Assembly (NCBI GenBank): GCA_025094145.1
Contig: JALLLS010000096.1
Location: 1 to 64,000 of the forward strand
Origin: Spinellus fusiger
Taxonomy: Eukaryota > Mucoromycota > Mucoromycetes > Mucorales > Phycomycetaceae
DNA: 64,000 bases
Direction: 5' to 3'
The position numbers and the translations under genes were made by a program. The notes beneath the pieces were generated by a model that worked only from the letters and a program-made list of their open reading frames with translations, was not told where the DNA came from and ran no database searches. Below are positions 1 to 12,374 of this stretch, in pieces. Each line of letters starts with the position of its first letter. Position 1 is the first letter of the stretch.

Positions 1-1554
1 ATTCTTGTGTATTTCCTTAGTAAGAGTCATCAAACTATATCTAGATTGATTCTTTTCTTTTCTTTCTTGATGATATATCAAGTCATTATTCATTGATGAT
101 GATGATGTGTGTGTGTGTGTGTTTATGTGTTTGTGTTTCCTTGATTTATGCAGGGGAATTAGGTTGTTACTATTGGGCATAAAAGCTTAAACAACAGACA
201 CAGAGTAGGATGATCAACAACAGTAATCAACATTGGTTACATCAGTTGATTAGGTTATATGATAACCTTAACGAAAAAGATAATAAATACTAATAGAGTA
301 CTAATAAATGGAGTATTTCTATAATACTCAGTTGAGCTATATCTTTGTATCTTTAAGAGGCCATTAGTAACTTGACCCAATGCCAAGAGTCAGTGGAGTA
401 GTGGCTTAGTTGGCGGTATTTTTTTACTAAGAAATCCCAAGGGGGATAAATGTATGCCTTGACTTCTACTAGATCAAAAAAGAACAGGTGATGAGAATAG
501 AACCCTAGTTTCTTTTTAGTTGATGAGATTACACTAGTATCTTTTATTTATTTATTTCCCAGTGATGTATAGATACATAGATACATAAATACATACATAT
601 AAATATAAATACATACATAAATACATATAAATATAAATACATACATAAATACATATAAATATAAATACATACATAAATACATACAAAGATATACAAAGAT
701 ATACAAAGATATACAAAGATATACAAAAGATCAGAAGGCTTTGACTCTTATTCTTCCAGAACCCCACTCATCTCATGTGTGTTACCATGGCAATAGGTTT
801 TTTTTCTTTCTCTATAAAAAATAAATACCAGAAATGGAGTTATTCTGCTCCATATTCCATCATGTGAGTAACAAATGTATGTCTTTGGAGGGAGAGTAAG
901 ACAGTGGACTATTTGTGTAGCCTTCCTATTTTATCAACCGAGGGCCTATAACTGACAGTGGTTATTTGGAGTAACTCTAAAACATTGGTAATGAAGATTC
1001 TTTCTGTCTTGATTTATGATAACTATTTTTATTCTTCTTGGACAGTGATTATTTAGGCTTCTAAGCACGGATTGTTCTTTGGTGTCTTCATTAACTTTCC
1101 CTCGTTTGTAGTCCACTGTCCATTTGTCTCCATCTCTATTTGTACCATTTTGTCATTGGTTTTTACCCTATTTTTATTATTGAAACCTGACAAATAGTAG
1201 CGATAAGAAACCCCACTGATTCTTACTTTTATAGAGTGATGGTAGATGAGGAAATATAATTTTATAATGAACTCGTACACACCTTGCCCTATAAGGTGTG
1301 TCCTATAAGGTTCTCATTACTGTAGGAGTGTAGGACGACTTTCTCCCCCTATCATCTCATGTCACATTTATTCTCATCGACCATTTTTGTGCCAATGTAA
1401 ATACGACCAAGAAATCCAATGCTTCCTTTCTTCTCTTATTTTTTATTTTATTTTTTATTTTTTATTTTTTTATTCTTCTTTCCTCTCTCTTTTATCTTCT
1501 TCAGCTGAGGAGGAGTCTTCTCTTTCATTTCCAAGTCGTCTTCTCTCGTGTGCT
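1..1554. other. AT-rich intergenic region, no gene seen
   Basis: No reading frame here shows a recognisable domain, and the short ones present are repeat-driven. The stretch holds a (GT)n run near 105-125 and a compound tandem repeat at about 556-722. The last 150 bases are pyrimidine-rich and lead into the methyltransferase start, so they probably contain its promoter and 5' leader. Confidence 0.6.
556..722. repeat. Compound AT-rich minisatellite
   Basis: About three copies of a 28-bp unit built from ATAAATACATACAT-like blocks are followed by about five copies of a 10-bp unit (ACAAAGATAT). The reverse strand stays open only because the repeat lacks stops. It is non-coding. Confidence 0.85.
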
Positions 1555-3020
1555 ATGGGGGCCAAAATATCAAAGCTCAATACCAACTGCTGCCGTATCC
1601 ACAGTACAAATGATAGCCACAGCAGCCATCATCACTACCCTAGCCACACTCCTCATAGTCATAAAAATCATTACCAGCACCACCAGAAACAAAAGCAGCA
1701 GCACTCTCCTAGTTATAGCACTACCCGTCCTATCAGCACCAGCACCACCACCAGTATCAACACTAACAGTACCAGCAATAATAATAGCAGTTCTCCTCCT
1801 TCAGAAATAGTCCGCCGCTCTTTTATTCAAAAATCCAATAAATACGACATCAGAGACTCCAACTGCTGGTATCCTATTGATGAAAAAGAGATTGACCGCC
1901 TCGTGGGTGTAAGTGCACTCAAGCTATCCACGTCTAAGGAAAAGGTAGCTCCATTTTGCCCTCAAGACAATGTTTGGCAGCAGTATTCCTCACCAAGAGG
2001 AATTGCAAGTAGATCTCCAACAGGGCATTTCCATTCTTGACCTTGGCTGTGGTCCTGGCACATGGTTGATGGTAACCCATACTACTACTAAAGAAAGAGG
2101 AGCGAGTTTTCTTTTTTTTTTCTTTTTTTTCTTTTTTTTGGAGACTCATTATTGTGTTAGGAAATAGCAACAGAGTATTCTTCCTGTGAATGCATTGGGA
2201 TTGATTTGTGTGATATCTTTCCCAATGCTATTCGGCCTGTCAATGCCACTTTCCATCGAGGCAATGTTACTCACCGACTCCCATTTCCCGACCATTCTTT
2301 TGAGTTTGTGCAACTGCGCATGTTTATTATTGCCCTGAACACAGATCAATGGGTGCCAGTGATGAAAGAAATATACAGAGTGCTTAAACCTGGTGGCTAT
2401 CTTCAATGCATGGAGCCATGCATGCTGGTAAGAAGAAGAATCTAGTGGTGGTGGTGGTAGAAGAAGAAATACTCGACTGACTTATTGTCTTTTTTCTATA
2501 GACACACGACAGTCCATTGGTGCAGAATGTCATTTCTTCCTGTAAGTTGACCCTTGTTTTTCTTTCTTTCTATATCAATACCAACATCATAAATGCAAAT
2601 ACAATAACACTGCTTGACTTATATGGGCAGTCCGAGAAATGATTACAAGTAGGCATCAGGACCCTTATATTGCTGACAAACTCCAGGATCATTTGGAGAC
2701 CACTGGATTTACAATAGTCTACCACGAACAGAAATCAGTGGATCTTAGTAAGTAATCTATTTAGGAAAGAAAGAAGACCAAGGCCAGTTGGATTGATTCT
2801 CCACTGATTAGACCAACCAGGCCATCTAAGCAATGAGTTTCTTTGGGTGCTTCGAAGTATGCTGTCAAGTGGAGAAACCTTCTTTTCAGGCCTAATGAAG
2901 GACGAGCACACGTCGTATTCTCATCTTGTAGAGACATTTAGTAATGACATACGTGCACAAAATGAACTTGAATGGTCGTTTGTGTATGTCCTTGGCCAAA
3001 AACCCCCCTTTTGTATATGA
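1555..3020 (+). CDS. SAM-dependent methyltransferase
   Basis: Six exons (1555-1908, 1967-2071, 2161-2427, 2502-2541, 2631-2747, 2821-3020) give 360 residues with all phases consistent. Residues 1-100 are low-complexity His/Ser/Asn-rich. The class I Rossmann-fold methyltransferase core follows: motif I ISILDLGCGPGTWLM, a post-I segment CIGIDLCDIFPNA, then LPFPDHSFEFVQ and IYRVLKPGGYLQ. These are the SAM-binding and late motifs of the Methyltransf_11/25 type common in Mucoromycota. Substrate is unknown. The start is the first ATG in frame with the motifs, after a pyrimidine-rich leader. Introns are 58-89 nt and end in AG. Splice sites are inferred by eye; the first intron is the least certain. 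The gene is followed at 250 bp by the kinase gene on the same strand. Confidence 0.8.
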
Positions 3021-3273
3021 ATGTGTTTTACTGTACTCATTTGTATTTCCATTGACTTGTAAACTCATAGACATCTATCATGGGTGTTTAAGAGAGAGAG
3101 AGAGACGTCACATTCTTCCTGTACTTTGTTGGACTTCTCCAAACTGACATGTGACAAATAAGGCACCTGATAAAACGCATTTCTAATAAAAATGTGGGGA
3201 AAAAGAAATGCAAAAGAATCAACCGCCTGCTCTTTTTTTTTTTTCTTCTTTTTAACTTTCTTTCACTTTCCCC

Positions 3274-5065
3274 ATGTTCAAAATAACCCCTCAGCTGTAT
3301 GAAAAGGTGCAACATTTTGCCAGATTCCCACAGACAGGCGTTTCTCTCAGACAAATGGTGCTGTTTGGTAAGGACACTAGGAAACAAACCTCCTGACTCA
3401 CTGTTAGGCCAGAAACCATCGAGAGCAAGTCTATTCAAAGCAAGTCAGTTCTTACATGGTAAGTCCTACTCCTTTATAGAGAGAGAGAGAGAAAGAAAGA
3501 AAGAAGCAGTGGTTTGATAATAGTTAGAGGAGCTGCCTATTCGGCTAGCTCATCGTGTGAAGGATCTCGAGGAGTGCCCTCATCACCTGAGTGAGATGCC
3601 TTCTATTATCAAGGTGAAAGACTGGTACGCACAGTCCTTCCAGGTGAGTTACCTAGGCAACAGCCTGTTGAGCATGGATTCACCATGGATACCATGAAGG
3701 AATTGATTGAGCTGCGTCCACCCCAACTCTCCAACTCTATGAAAGAAAGCCTTAAAAAATCAAGCAGTCGACCCAATGATATGCGAACACTCCCTCCCTG
3801 TGTGCCCAATCCTGCCACTCTTCATCTCACTCGACACCCCGACCTTCGTTCTGCATCAGTGCCTATTGGTCATCGGTAATGATGCCTAATGCTCTTTGAA
3901 GGAGAAAACTCAACTGGCTGAGATTTCCTAGTTACTTCAATTACGTAGATGATGTTCCTTGTACACCAGAAGTGTTGGAATACACCGATAAATTCGTGAA
4001 GATCATTGAGGGAGTGAAGCGGAGACACGATCCTGTAGTCACAACGATTGGTAAGTCGAAATGCACAAGGAGATGGCCAAGTGACCAAGAGAAAATACAA
4101 TCTCCTAAACATCTCTCCACCCTTCTATAATAACAATAGCCCAAGGCATATTGGAGTACAAGGAACATAAGAAACATGGCATTATTGATCCAGAAGTAGA
4201 AAGATTCTTGGACCGCTTCTACATGTCACGTATTGGTATTCGAATCCTCATTGGTAAGCCCATCCTCCTTCTTTTGATGATGAGATGGGAGGATCTTGTA
4301 CTGATGGATGTTCTACAGGCCAACATTCCACCCTCTACCGTGGTCCGTGTCTACAGGACTATGTAGGCGTCATTTGCACAAAGACAAGCATCCGTGATAT
4401 TGCCCAAGATGCCATTGACAATGCCCGCTTCATCTGTGAGGAGCACTATGGGTTATTCAAAGCACCTGAAGTGCAGATGTTCTCTCCTGGTGATATTGAG
4501 TTTATGTATGTGCCGTCCCATTTGAACCATATGATCTTTGAGATTCTCAAGAACTCTCTGCGTGCTGTGGTGGAGCGATTTGGCATTGACTATGAGGATG
4601 AGTATCCACCTATTAAGCTAGTGATTGCTCATGGCAAAGAGGTAATACAGGAAGATTCAATAAGAATGCACAGGACTCATCCTTAAGTATGTAGGATATC
4701 ACCATTAAGATTTCAGATGAAGGAGGTGGGATTCCTCGTTCCGCACTGCTTCATGTGTGGGCCTACATGGTAAGTGGTCATCCTAGCACACCAGAGAAAG
4801 GGAGAACTCATTCTCTGCTGTACAGTACACGACAGCACAACGCCAACAGTTGGAACCAGAATTCAACAAGAGTGATTTCAAGGCACCCATGGCTGGGTTT
4901 GGCTATGGTCTGCCTATTTCTCGACTGGTAAGGAGCAGGCCTGTGCATGTGTTGCAAGGTAGAAAGGGTGAATTCATTGTGGCTATCTCTTCATAGTATG
5001 CTCGGTACTTTGGTGGTGATTTGAAATTGATTTCTATGGAAGGGTAAGCGCGACTTTACACTCTT

Positions 5066-5097
<32 letters not shown>

Positions 5098-5202
5098 TCT
5101 TGTTTATTCTTGTTTATTCTTGTTTATTCTATTAGTTATGGTACAGACGCCTATCTTCATCTGAACCGCCTGTCGAACAGTGATGAACCCCTCATCATGT
5201 AG
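3274..5202 (+). CDS. Pyruvate dehydrogenase kinase-like mitochondrial protein kinase
   Basis: Eleven exons encode 437 residues: 3274-3367, 3408-3458, 3528-3643, 3700-3875, 3902-4050, 4140-4253, 4319-4641, 4695-4769, 4826-4927, 4997-5043, 5136-5202. The N-terminal four-helix domain carries FPQTGVSLRQMVLFG, FKASQFLHEELPIRLAHR and LSEMPSI, all hallmarks of PDK/BCKDK enzymes. The GHKL ATP-binding domain shows the N-box (EILKNSLRAVVERF), the G1 box (DEGGGI) and the G2 box ([20 protein letters not shown]). Such enzymes phosphorylate and inactivate the E1 subunit of a mitochondrial 2-oxoacid dehydrogenase; the sequence fits PDK better than BCKDK. No long targeting peptide precedes the conserved start, so a further upstream exon is possible. 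Intron 4 (3876-3901) is only 26 nt, and the last intron holds TTG and TTTATTCTTG repeats. Confidence 0.9.
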
Positions 5203-5490
5203 TCTGTTTTATTATGAATGTTATGCTTCCCATTGTATTAGCACATGAGTAAGAGTAGGGGTGGAATCCCCACACACCAAGAGAAATAGAAGGAAGAACG
5301 TATCTCTCTCTCTTTCTCTCTACCAGTGACTGTACTGCCTCTTTCTCTCTTATAGACTCCTCTCTTTATGATTCTCTTTATGACTCTTCTGTTGATATCC
5401 CCCCACCTCATCTGATATATACTATCTTACTGATACCTTATAGACAGTAAAGAAGAAGCAATAATATTAATAATGAAAGATATACATGTT

Positions 5491-7320
5491 TTATTTGGCA
5501 ATTCCAATAATCGCCTTTTCTCTCTCGGATACTTTCTTCTCGGCAGTTCCCTTTTTCCTGTTCTTCTGTCTGTTGTTTTCCTTTCTCTTTTGTGCAGACA
5601 ACATCTCCTTCTTGATGGAATCAGCCCGCTTGATGCCATGAGGTGTGTGTCGGTGGCGATCAATGCGCTTCACCTCACTCATATGGCCAAAGCGCTCCTT
5701 GAGTTTAGCAGAGTATTCCAGATGGTTCTTTTCACGCCAGTCCTTCACACCGAGTTTCTCAGATGCCTTGGCCTTCCATAGTCGAATATTGCCATCGTCA
5801 GAACCAGACAAAACAAACTTATTGTCCATGGTGAATTGTACACAGAAGATTCTAATGATCACAGTGTCAATCATAGGAATAGACCGCCAGTGGGTTCAGT
5901 GGGTTCTACTGAAGCTGTTTTACTGATTTTACCTCTGCATTCGCTTAGTGTGATAAACATCTCGACTGTGGCCACTACGGGCATTGTAGATACGAAGCGT
6001 GCGGTCATAGGATCCAGTGACAAGCTCCTGACCTGTAGGTGAATAATCTACATCCATACTAACAGAAGAAAAATGAGAGAGATGTGCAGGAGAGCCGTGA
6101 ACTTACACAGCAGAGACGTGGTCTTTGAGGATATTGTGAGCAGCATTCATCTTTCGCATATCAAATGTGTATGCATTATGATCTTCATTTCCCTAGAACC
6201 AGAGAATAAGTATCTCAACGTATTGCATCCACTATGAATATATGTGTTATCTATAGCTTACAGCAGTAAAGATAAAGGCCTCCATTGGATTCCATGCAAT
6301 CGCATTTGTCTTCATCTATGGGGCTCACGTGAGCTCTTTCATGTCTTGTTTACACTGTCCTTACTGCCATCACCAACTTGGAAAGAGGCTTGCTTGTTCT
6401 CAAATCATAAAGAACAATCGTACGGTCCTGTCCACAACTGACGAGAATATTACTCTCGACCTGGTTGAACTTGACTGTCTGGTAAGAATCAGCTCCCCAT
6501 TCAAATGAATGGATGGGCTCTGATCGAGACTCATCCCACACTTGCACTGCCTGTCCCGAGGTAGCAAACAGAGGGTCGCTGCGATGGTGTGTGAGCCCCG
6601 TAAAGGCATATTTCCCCATGTACGTCTCGACAGGCTCTGTGCCTTGGGACTGATTCCAAATCTTTACTGTCTTGTCTGTGGAGCAAGACAGGAATTGGCT
6701 GGTATTTGAGCTAGCACACACACCATTCACGATCCCGTTGTGTCCTCGTGTCTTCCATGTTGTTTGTTGTTCTGCTAAATCCCATAGTCTGATTTCTGCA
6801 GGTCAGAACAGAGTGTTTAGAATGCTCTGTTTCTTTTTCTTTTTCTTTTTCTTTTTTTCTTCTTTGTGGACTAGTAGACTCCTCACTTACCACCATCACC
6901 ACTGCCTGAAATCACTGACTTGAGAATATGAGGGTGCTTGGCCATACTGTACACACCATCAATATGACCACTCAAGGCACCTACAAAGGGCTTGGCAAAC
7001 AGACGTTCTATTTTGACAGTGTTGAGAGCACGCACATACTCTCTTCCCTTTTCAAATGGGTGGAGGATAGGGTCAAGGTTGCGCTGGACTTTGTGGGTGT
7101 CCTGGGCTCGTTCACGGACATAGTCTGATGTTGACCGGGACAAGGCTTTTACTTTCTATGCTTGTCCACATGAAAGAAGAGTGCAGTAATAAAAAAAGGC
7201 AGTAATAAAAGAAGGCAGAGAGAAAGAAGATGATATAATAATAAAAAATAAAAAGTTACAATCAGGATTCCCTTATCATGGACTTATGACTAAAGAATGA
7301 GGGATCGATGGTCCTACCAT
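5491..7320 (-). CDS. SOF1: SOF1/DCAF13 U3 snoRNP WD40 protein
   Basis: Exons on the minus strand are 7320-7318, 7155-6891, 6795-6365, 6315-6262, 6192-6107, 6058-5933 and 5851-5491. They give 441 residues, matching the family length of about 445. The N-terminus reads MKVKALSRSTSDY and is followed by RVQRNLDP-type sequence and WD repeats such as SVISGSGDGEIRLWDL, LSCSTDKTVKIWNQ and VLSGSDDGNIRLWKAKASEK. The basic tail (FGHMSEVKRIDRHRHTPHGI) is diagnostic for SOF1. The family acts in the nucleolar SSU processome for 18S rRNA maturation. The start codon is alone in exon 1: the second exon opens directly with KVKAL after a CATAG acceptor, and ATG with an adjoining GTAGGA donor lies 162 bases upstream. 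It converges with the PDK-like gene. Confidence 0.9.
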
Positions 7321-8832
7321 GCTCGAGATCGGTGGCGTTGAAGAAACAAGGTGGAATCTTTGCAAAGAGGCGGGAGACTGTGGCGTAGAAAAAACTAAGT
7401 CACGGTGCTCGGAGGTGGATTTTTCTATTTCTGACTAGAGTAGATCAAAAGGAGTGGGCAGGTCATGGCAGACAAAAGTAAAGTTCTTTTTCTTTTTCTT
7501 CATATGTCTTTACAGTGAAAGAAGAGTGTGTATACCATCTATCTATGTGTTTATTTATCTACACTATATGTATGAAAAATAGTCTCTCCATTAAGAGTGT
7601 TGTTTTCTTTCCCATTCTCTTGGTAGTGTAAAATAGCCCTAATAGCAGTGAAAAGTAGTCTTGGCAAGGAGTGGACAGTGGCTGTAGTTTAAATAGTGTC
7701 ACCACATCCACTCATCCATGCATAGGCCCACAGACTCCTCCGGGCATATTTCTAACCTTCCTTTGCTCTCCATCTTGGGGCCATTGAGAACCATGGGAGC
7801 AAAACAAAGAATAAAAAGTGATGAGGAGTTGGAAAGCTATAAAGAAGTTAGGGATGCTTAATGAAAAGAGAGATAGAGAGATGGAAAGAAAAAGAAAAAG
7901 AAAAAAGTCTCTCCATTTATGCAATGGCATGCTGTAGATCGATAGAGTCCGTTCTTACAGAGGAGTCCTCACGAGAACAAAGAATGGGTGGCGTGTTCTT
8001 ATAAGTATGTGAGTGTGTTAATCAACAAGCATATCCACTATGCAGGTAGATGGACATAGAACTAAATGAATAGACCTGTGTGTCGATAGATAAGCATAAA
8101 GGCGTACAACTCAATGCATAAATGAGAAGCTTACATGACTCTCCGTAGACCGGTCCATGACTCAAAATGGAATAGAGTAGGTTATTTTAAACAAGGCTAT
8201 ATTGCCTATCATTTTAAGCTATACTCCATGCACCACCTTATTGTTCTGTTGCTCTACCATTCTATTCATCAGTGCTATTGCAAGAAAAGAAGTCCACTGT
8301 AATGCTATTGTATCAACAGAGTCTGTGCTTGTCCAAGAAGAGATAGAGATAGAGATAGATGGTAGGGTCAAAATCCACTAGACCTGACTGAATTAGACTA
8401 GAAAGATCACTCAGTGTAAGCAGGGGCAAGTGGAGTCATTTGGCTCGCTTTAATATGAAAAACAACGAGAAAACAAATACAGATGAAATACAGATAGAGT
8501 AGAGTAGAAATAAAATAAAATAAAAACGCTGTTGTCATGAAGCATACTAGTATCAACAGAGTGGGCTATAGGCAGTGGTCCATGAGGGGGTGGTATGTAA
8601 GAGGAAAAGGTGAATAGTATAGGAATGGGTATAGGAACATGAACAGGAAAAGGAACATGAACAGGAAAAGGAACATGAACATGAACATGAACAGGAATAG
8701 CAATAGCAATAGCAATAGCAATGGATAGAAGGATGAATGTACATGCAAAGAAAGAAAGAGTAAGGTGGTCGGTCTGATCATCGAGAAGATAGACAGTTCT
8801 CTTGGTGGATATACAAAAGAACAAGAAACAGC
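7321..8832. other. Intergenic region upstream of SOF1
   Basis: Contains the SOF1 promoter side and the 3' side of the Sch9-like gene. I see AGATAG and AACATGAACAGGAAA-type simple repeats (8340-8360, 8620-8720) but no domain-bearing reading frame and no RNA gene. Confidence 0.5.
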
Positions 8833-10782
8833 TCAATAGTCATCATCAAAGTACATGGATCTTCCCTTGGCAGTAGTCATAGAATGAGGAAAGGCGGTGT
8901 CATTGACATAGCTGAACCCTTTGAAGGCTGATTGCATGGAAGTGCTTAATGGTGCTTGGTCCTTTATCGACATAAACGACATACTGTCCGTGTCCTTGGA
9001 TTTAGCCATGGGAATACCAATGGGTTCTGTGGATGGACGAGAAAAGGAAGGTCCCTTGGGTGGCTGGACTCGTTTGGCTGCTACCAAATCCCACTGAACA
9101 TCCTTAAACCATGCATGCTGTTTGACTTGACTTGCTCCTCCTTGGCTTCCCAATCGCTTGGAAGGATCTCTCTCCAACAAACACCCGATGAGATCTCTGA
9201 CTTCCTTTGACAGTTTATGTAGACTGGGAAATGTCAGATGCCCACGACATATTCTCTCATAGAGCTTCTGACGATGCACAGAAGAGAAAGGGGGTCGACC
9301 TATGAGCAATTCATAAAGAAGAATGCCAAGACCCCACCAATCCACGGCCTGTCCATAAGGCATAGGGTAGATCATCTCGGGGGCCAAGTATTCACCTGTA
9401 CCACAAAAGGTCGTTGTTGTGCTATCCTTGAGTTCCTTACAGAGTCCAAAATCCGTCAGTGCAACATGGCCCAGGCTGTCCAGCATGATGTTCTCTGGTT
9501 TGAGGTCTCGGTACACTACATTGCGTGCATGGATGTCCTCAAAGGCACATATGATTTCAGAGATGTAGAAGCAGGCTTCTTGCTCTGACACTTTTGTATG
9601 GACCTGGAGATGTTCAAATAGATCACCGCCTGGGATATATTCCATGACAAGGAAAAGGTGCTCGGCTGTTTGGAAACTGAACTTGAGGGAGACAATAAAT
9701 GGGTTGTTGAAAGTGCGAATAAGGACATTGCGTTCAGAGAGGGTATGTGCAATCTCATTTTCTTTGATAAGGAGTCGTTTGGAGAGGACCTTCATGGCGT
9801 AGGTTTGGTGGGTATCCCGTTTTACCACCTGATAGACCTTTCCAAAAGAGCCACGGCCCAGGAGTCGCAGAATCCGAAAGGCATCAGGCGTCAATTTCAT
9901 CTGGAGATATTTTAGATAGGACTCAAGGAGATGAAGAGGTATAGAGAAGTATAGAGAAGTATAGAGAGGGATGGTCTCTATTCCTATTCCTATTCCTATT
10001 CCTACTACTAATTCCTACTACTAATTCCTAATGCGGGTACAGTACAGATAAGATAGGAAAGGATGTTACCTTGACTGCTGTGTCGGTGTAATGGATTTGG
10101 AGTCGCACATCGCCTGTCACTTTCTCGGTAGATAGCAGCGAATCTGCCTGTATTCTGGGATGGAGCCGCACTCTCAATTCAATTGTTTTCTTGTGCTGTA
10201 ATTTTGGCTGGAGTGTGGCTGTGCCTAGACATATGTCTTGCTCATTCTCCAATCGGTTGCCTCGATCAAACACAAACACTGTCAACTGTGCTTGGTCTGT
10301 ACTCACATCACTAATCATAGTAGGTGAATTAGATTTCTCTCTTGTTCTCTCTTGTTCTCTCTCTCATAGCCCACAAGTCCTTCTACCTACAATGTTGCAG
10401 TTGAATTCCATGTGGGGTTGGAGGCCTTGGAAGCCATAGTGAAAGGATCACTCATAAGCACCTGAGGACTATCAGGAATAGACACACAACTGCCTTCATA
10501 ATACAACTGGCAGTAGATGTGTGCTTTTCTAGGATCCACTACATTCAGATGACGTGCATCCACCACAGTCACCTCCAGAGTGCCTTTGGATTGCTCTGGT
10601 GCAGGTGGAGTCAAATGACCAGAACTGACAGCCTCTGGTGGCGGCTTGTTAAGAAGTGACTGAGTCAGCGAGCCAAGTGAAAATGAATTGCTAATGTGAC
10701 TGAATTTGTCTGATAGACGGACAGAAAGAGGAGGCGACGGTAAGCCGAAATTTCTTGCAAAACTCTCTGCAAAAGTGGCCAT
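8833..10782 (-). CDS. Sch9-like AGC Ser/Thr kinase with N-terminal C2 domain
   Basis: Three exons (10782-10391, 10310-10070, 9900-8833) give 566 residues. Residues 60-210 form a C2-like beta sandwich (GTLEVTVVDARHLNVVDP, QLTVFVFDRGN, GDVRLQIHYTD). The kinase domain starts at about 219 and has the glycine loop GRGSFGKVYQV, the lysine in YAMKVLSK, the catalytic loop YRDLKPENIML, DFG in LTDFGLCKE, and an activation loop TTTTFCGTGEYLAPE with a PDK1-type threonine. The C-terminal extension ends in a hydrophobic motif, FKGFSYV, like the TORC1 site of Sch9/S6K. C2 plus AGC kinase is the Sch9 architecture of fungal nutrient signalling, so a TORC1-dependent role in growth is inferred. All catalytic residues are present. 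The gene is complete, with short introns of 80 and 169 nt. Confidence 0.88.
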
Positions 10783-11037
10783 TTTTGAGTGTGAAAGTGG
10801 AGCAAAAGTAGGAAATGGAAATGGAAATAGAGGAGGAAGAATCCACTGAGGAAATATATTAATTGCTATTTTATACTCTTATCTATGAATGTGAGGAAAT
10901 GGGCAAGTGGCTATGGATCTTCTTTGTAGGGTTTTTTTTTTAACATTTGTTGGGGATGGCAAAGATTGTCGGAGTCTGTTGGTGGGTGCTACATTTATTG
11001 ATGCCCTCACGTCCCTTGTCTCTTGTTCTTTTTGTTT

Positions 11038-11074
<37 letters not shown>

Positions 11075-11835
11075 ATTGTTTTGTTTTTGTTTTATTATTA
11101 AAATGTGTTATACGCTGTGTTTGTTTGGCTGTGAATGAAGAGGTGTGTGCAGAGGTGTGTTTATTAGTGGCGGGTGGTTTCTTTTGGACTTTTATAGAGT
11201 AGACTGTACAGGCTGTAGATGTTCTCTTTCTATTCCATAATCTGTATCTCCATTGCTTATCCTGTTTCAATGCTGAATTCACAATACTAGTCTTTCCATC
11301 CCCCATGCAATTGGAAAAGTGCTTATTTAAGTGCTTAATGTCTTGCTGCCTATTTTAAATAAGCACCCGTTTGCATTATTTCATACAGGGAGGGACAGAA
11401 TTCTCCCATTTGACAGCGCTCACCTGACTTGACCCAACCAAAATCACTTGAGGGTTTATTATTGAGTGGGGAAAATCGTATCTGGGTCTGGATCTGGGTC
11501 TGGGTCTGGATCTTTGTCTGTGTTTGTATATGGATCTATATCTTTGTCTATATTTATATTTGTGTATTGGCATAAAGATTAACATGGATATTGGTATTGC
11601 ATGGGTATCCACATTGATATTTGTATTATCATATCAATGAATGCTAATATAAACAGTCATATAAACATTTGAATGAATATGTAGTGCATGTTTTATTGGC
11701 AGGATTTTACTATCCGCTTATTTATTTTATTTTAATAAATAAATAATATAAGAGAGAGAGAAAATAAGCTTTCATATTTGCAGATCGATTGACTTAATCT
11801 CCACTCGGTTTGTATGGCGTCACATCTCCATACTA
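10783..11835. other. Intergenic region with CT and GGATCT-type repeats
   Basis: Upstream side of the Sch9-like gene. It holds a (CT)n run at 11041-11075 and GTCTGGATCTGG-like repeats at 11470-11560. No conserved coding signal was found on either strand. Confidence 0.5.
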
Positions 11836-12297
11836 CTATTTATTCTTCCATTCAACTTCACAGAGATTCTCCAAGGTATGAGTGAAAATGCCCTCCATTT
11901 TGCCGATAGAGGACAGTATTGCTGAAGTAGTTTCCCATAACTCAACTTCTGCGTCTTTAAAGGTATAGGCAAAGTCACATGGCGGGTCTATCTTTTTCAT
12001 GGGTACAGAAAGACGACTGAGGGCCAGTTTGAGTTGTTGTAATAAATGGGGCCATGTATCATAAGACTCACAAACAAAGTCTGCGTCTTTCGGGAAGCGC
12101 GCATGAGCAGAAAAGGGACAGCCTGTGTTTGCTTTTCTTAGTTGTTCATGGAGGACGCTCAGTTTACTGACAGCTTCTGAACTGAGGCGGTGGGTATACA
12201 AGATATTTCGAATACGGTTGGTAATTTGCAATATTTCTCCTGCCTTGTACCAATAACTAGAGAGTAATAATGCTGATCGATGATTAATATCATACAT
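11836..12297 (-). CDS. Unrecognised 153-residue protein
   Basis: A single uninterrupted frame runs from an ATG at 12297 to a stop at 11836. Composition looks protein-like, with mixed amphipathic helices and no repeats: segments SYWYKAGEILQITNRIRNIL and SKLSVLHEQLRKA, then KLALSRLSVPMKKIDPPC and ending EVEWKNK. No signal peptide or membrane segment is evident, and I do not recognise a family. The 1.37-kb transposon A1 begins only 78 bases upstream of the ATG, so the native promoter may have been displaced or an upstream exon cut off. It could be a helical subunit of some complex, but no function is proposed. Confidence 0.5.
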   Translation of the reverse strand: MYDINHRSALLLSSYWYKAGEILQITNRIRNILYTHRLSSEAVSKLSVLHEQLRKANTGCPFSAHARFPKDADFVCESYDTWPHLLQQLKLALSRLSVPMKKIDPPCDFAYTFKDAEVELWETTSAILSSIGKMEGIFTHTLENLCEVEWKNK

Positions 12298-12374
12298 TTT
12301 ATCGCATTAAAATGAAACAGTAAAAAGAGCAAAGGGTGAGAAAAGAGAGAAGGGGAAAAGATATAAGAAAAGTA

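Noticed and set aside
396..470. tRNA-like stretch with a GTGGCTTAGTTGG D-arm-like box
   Set aside because: No B-box (GGTTCRANNCC) follows at the right distance, and the acceptor and anticodon stems do not pair beyond five bases.
1970..2167. Separate small gene starting at MFGSSIPHQ
   Set aside because: It is exon 2 of the methyltransferase (motif I) read on into an intron.
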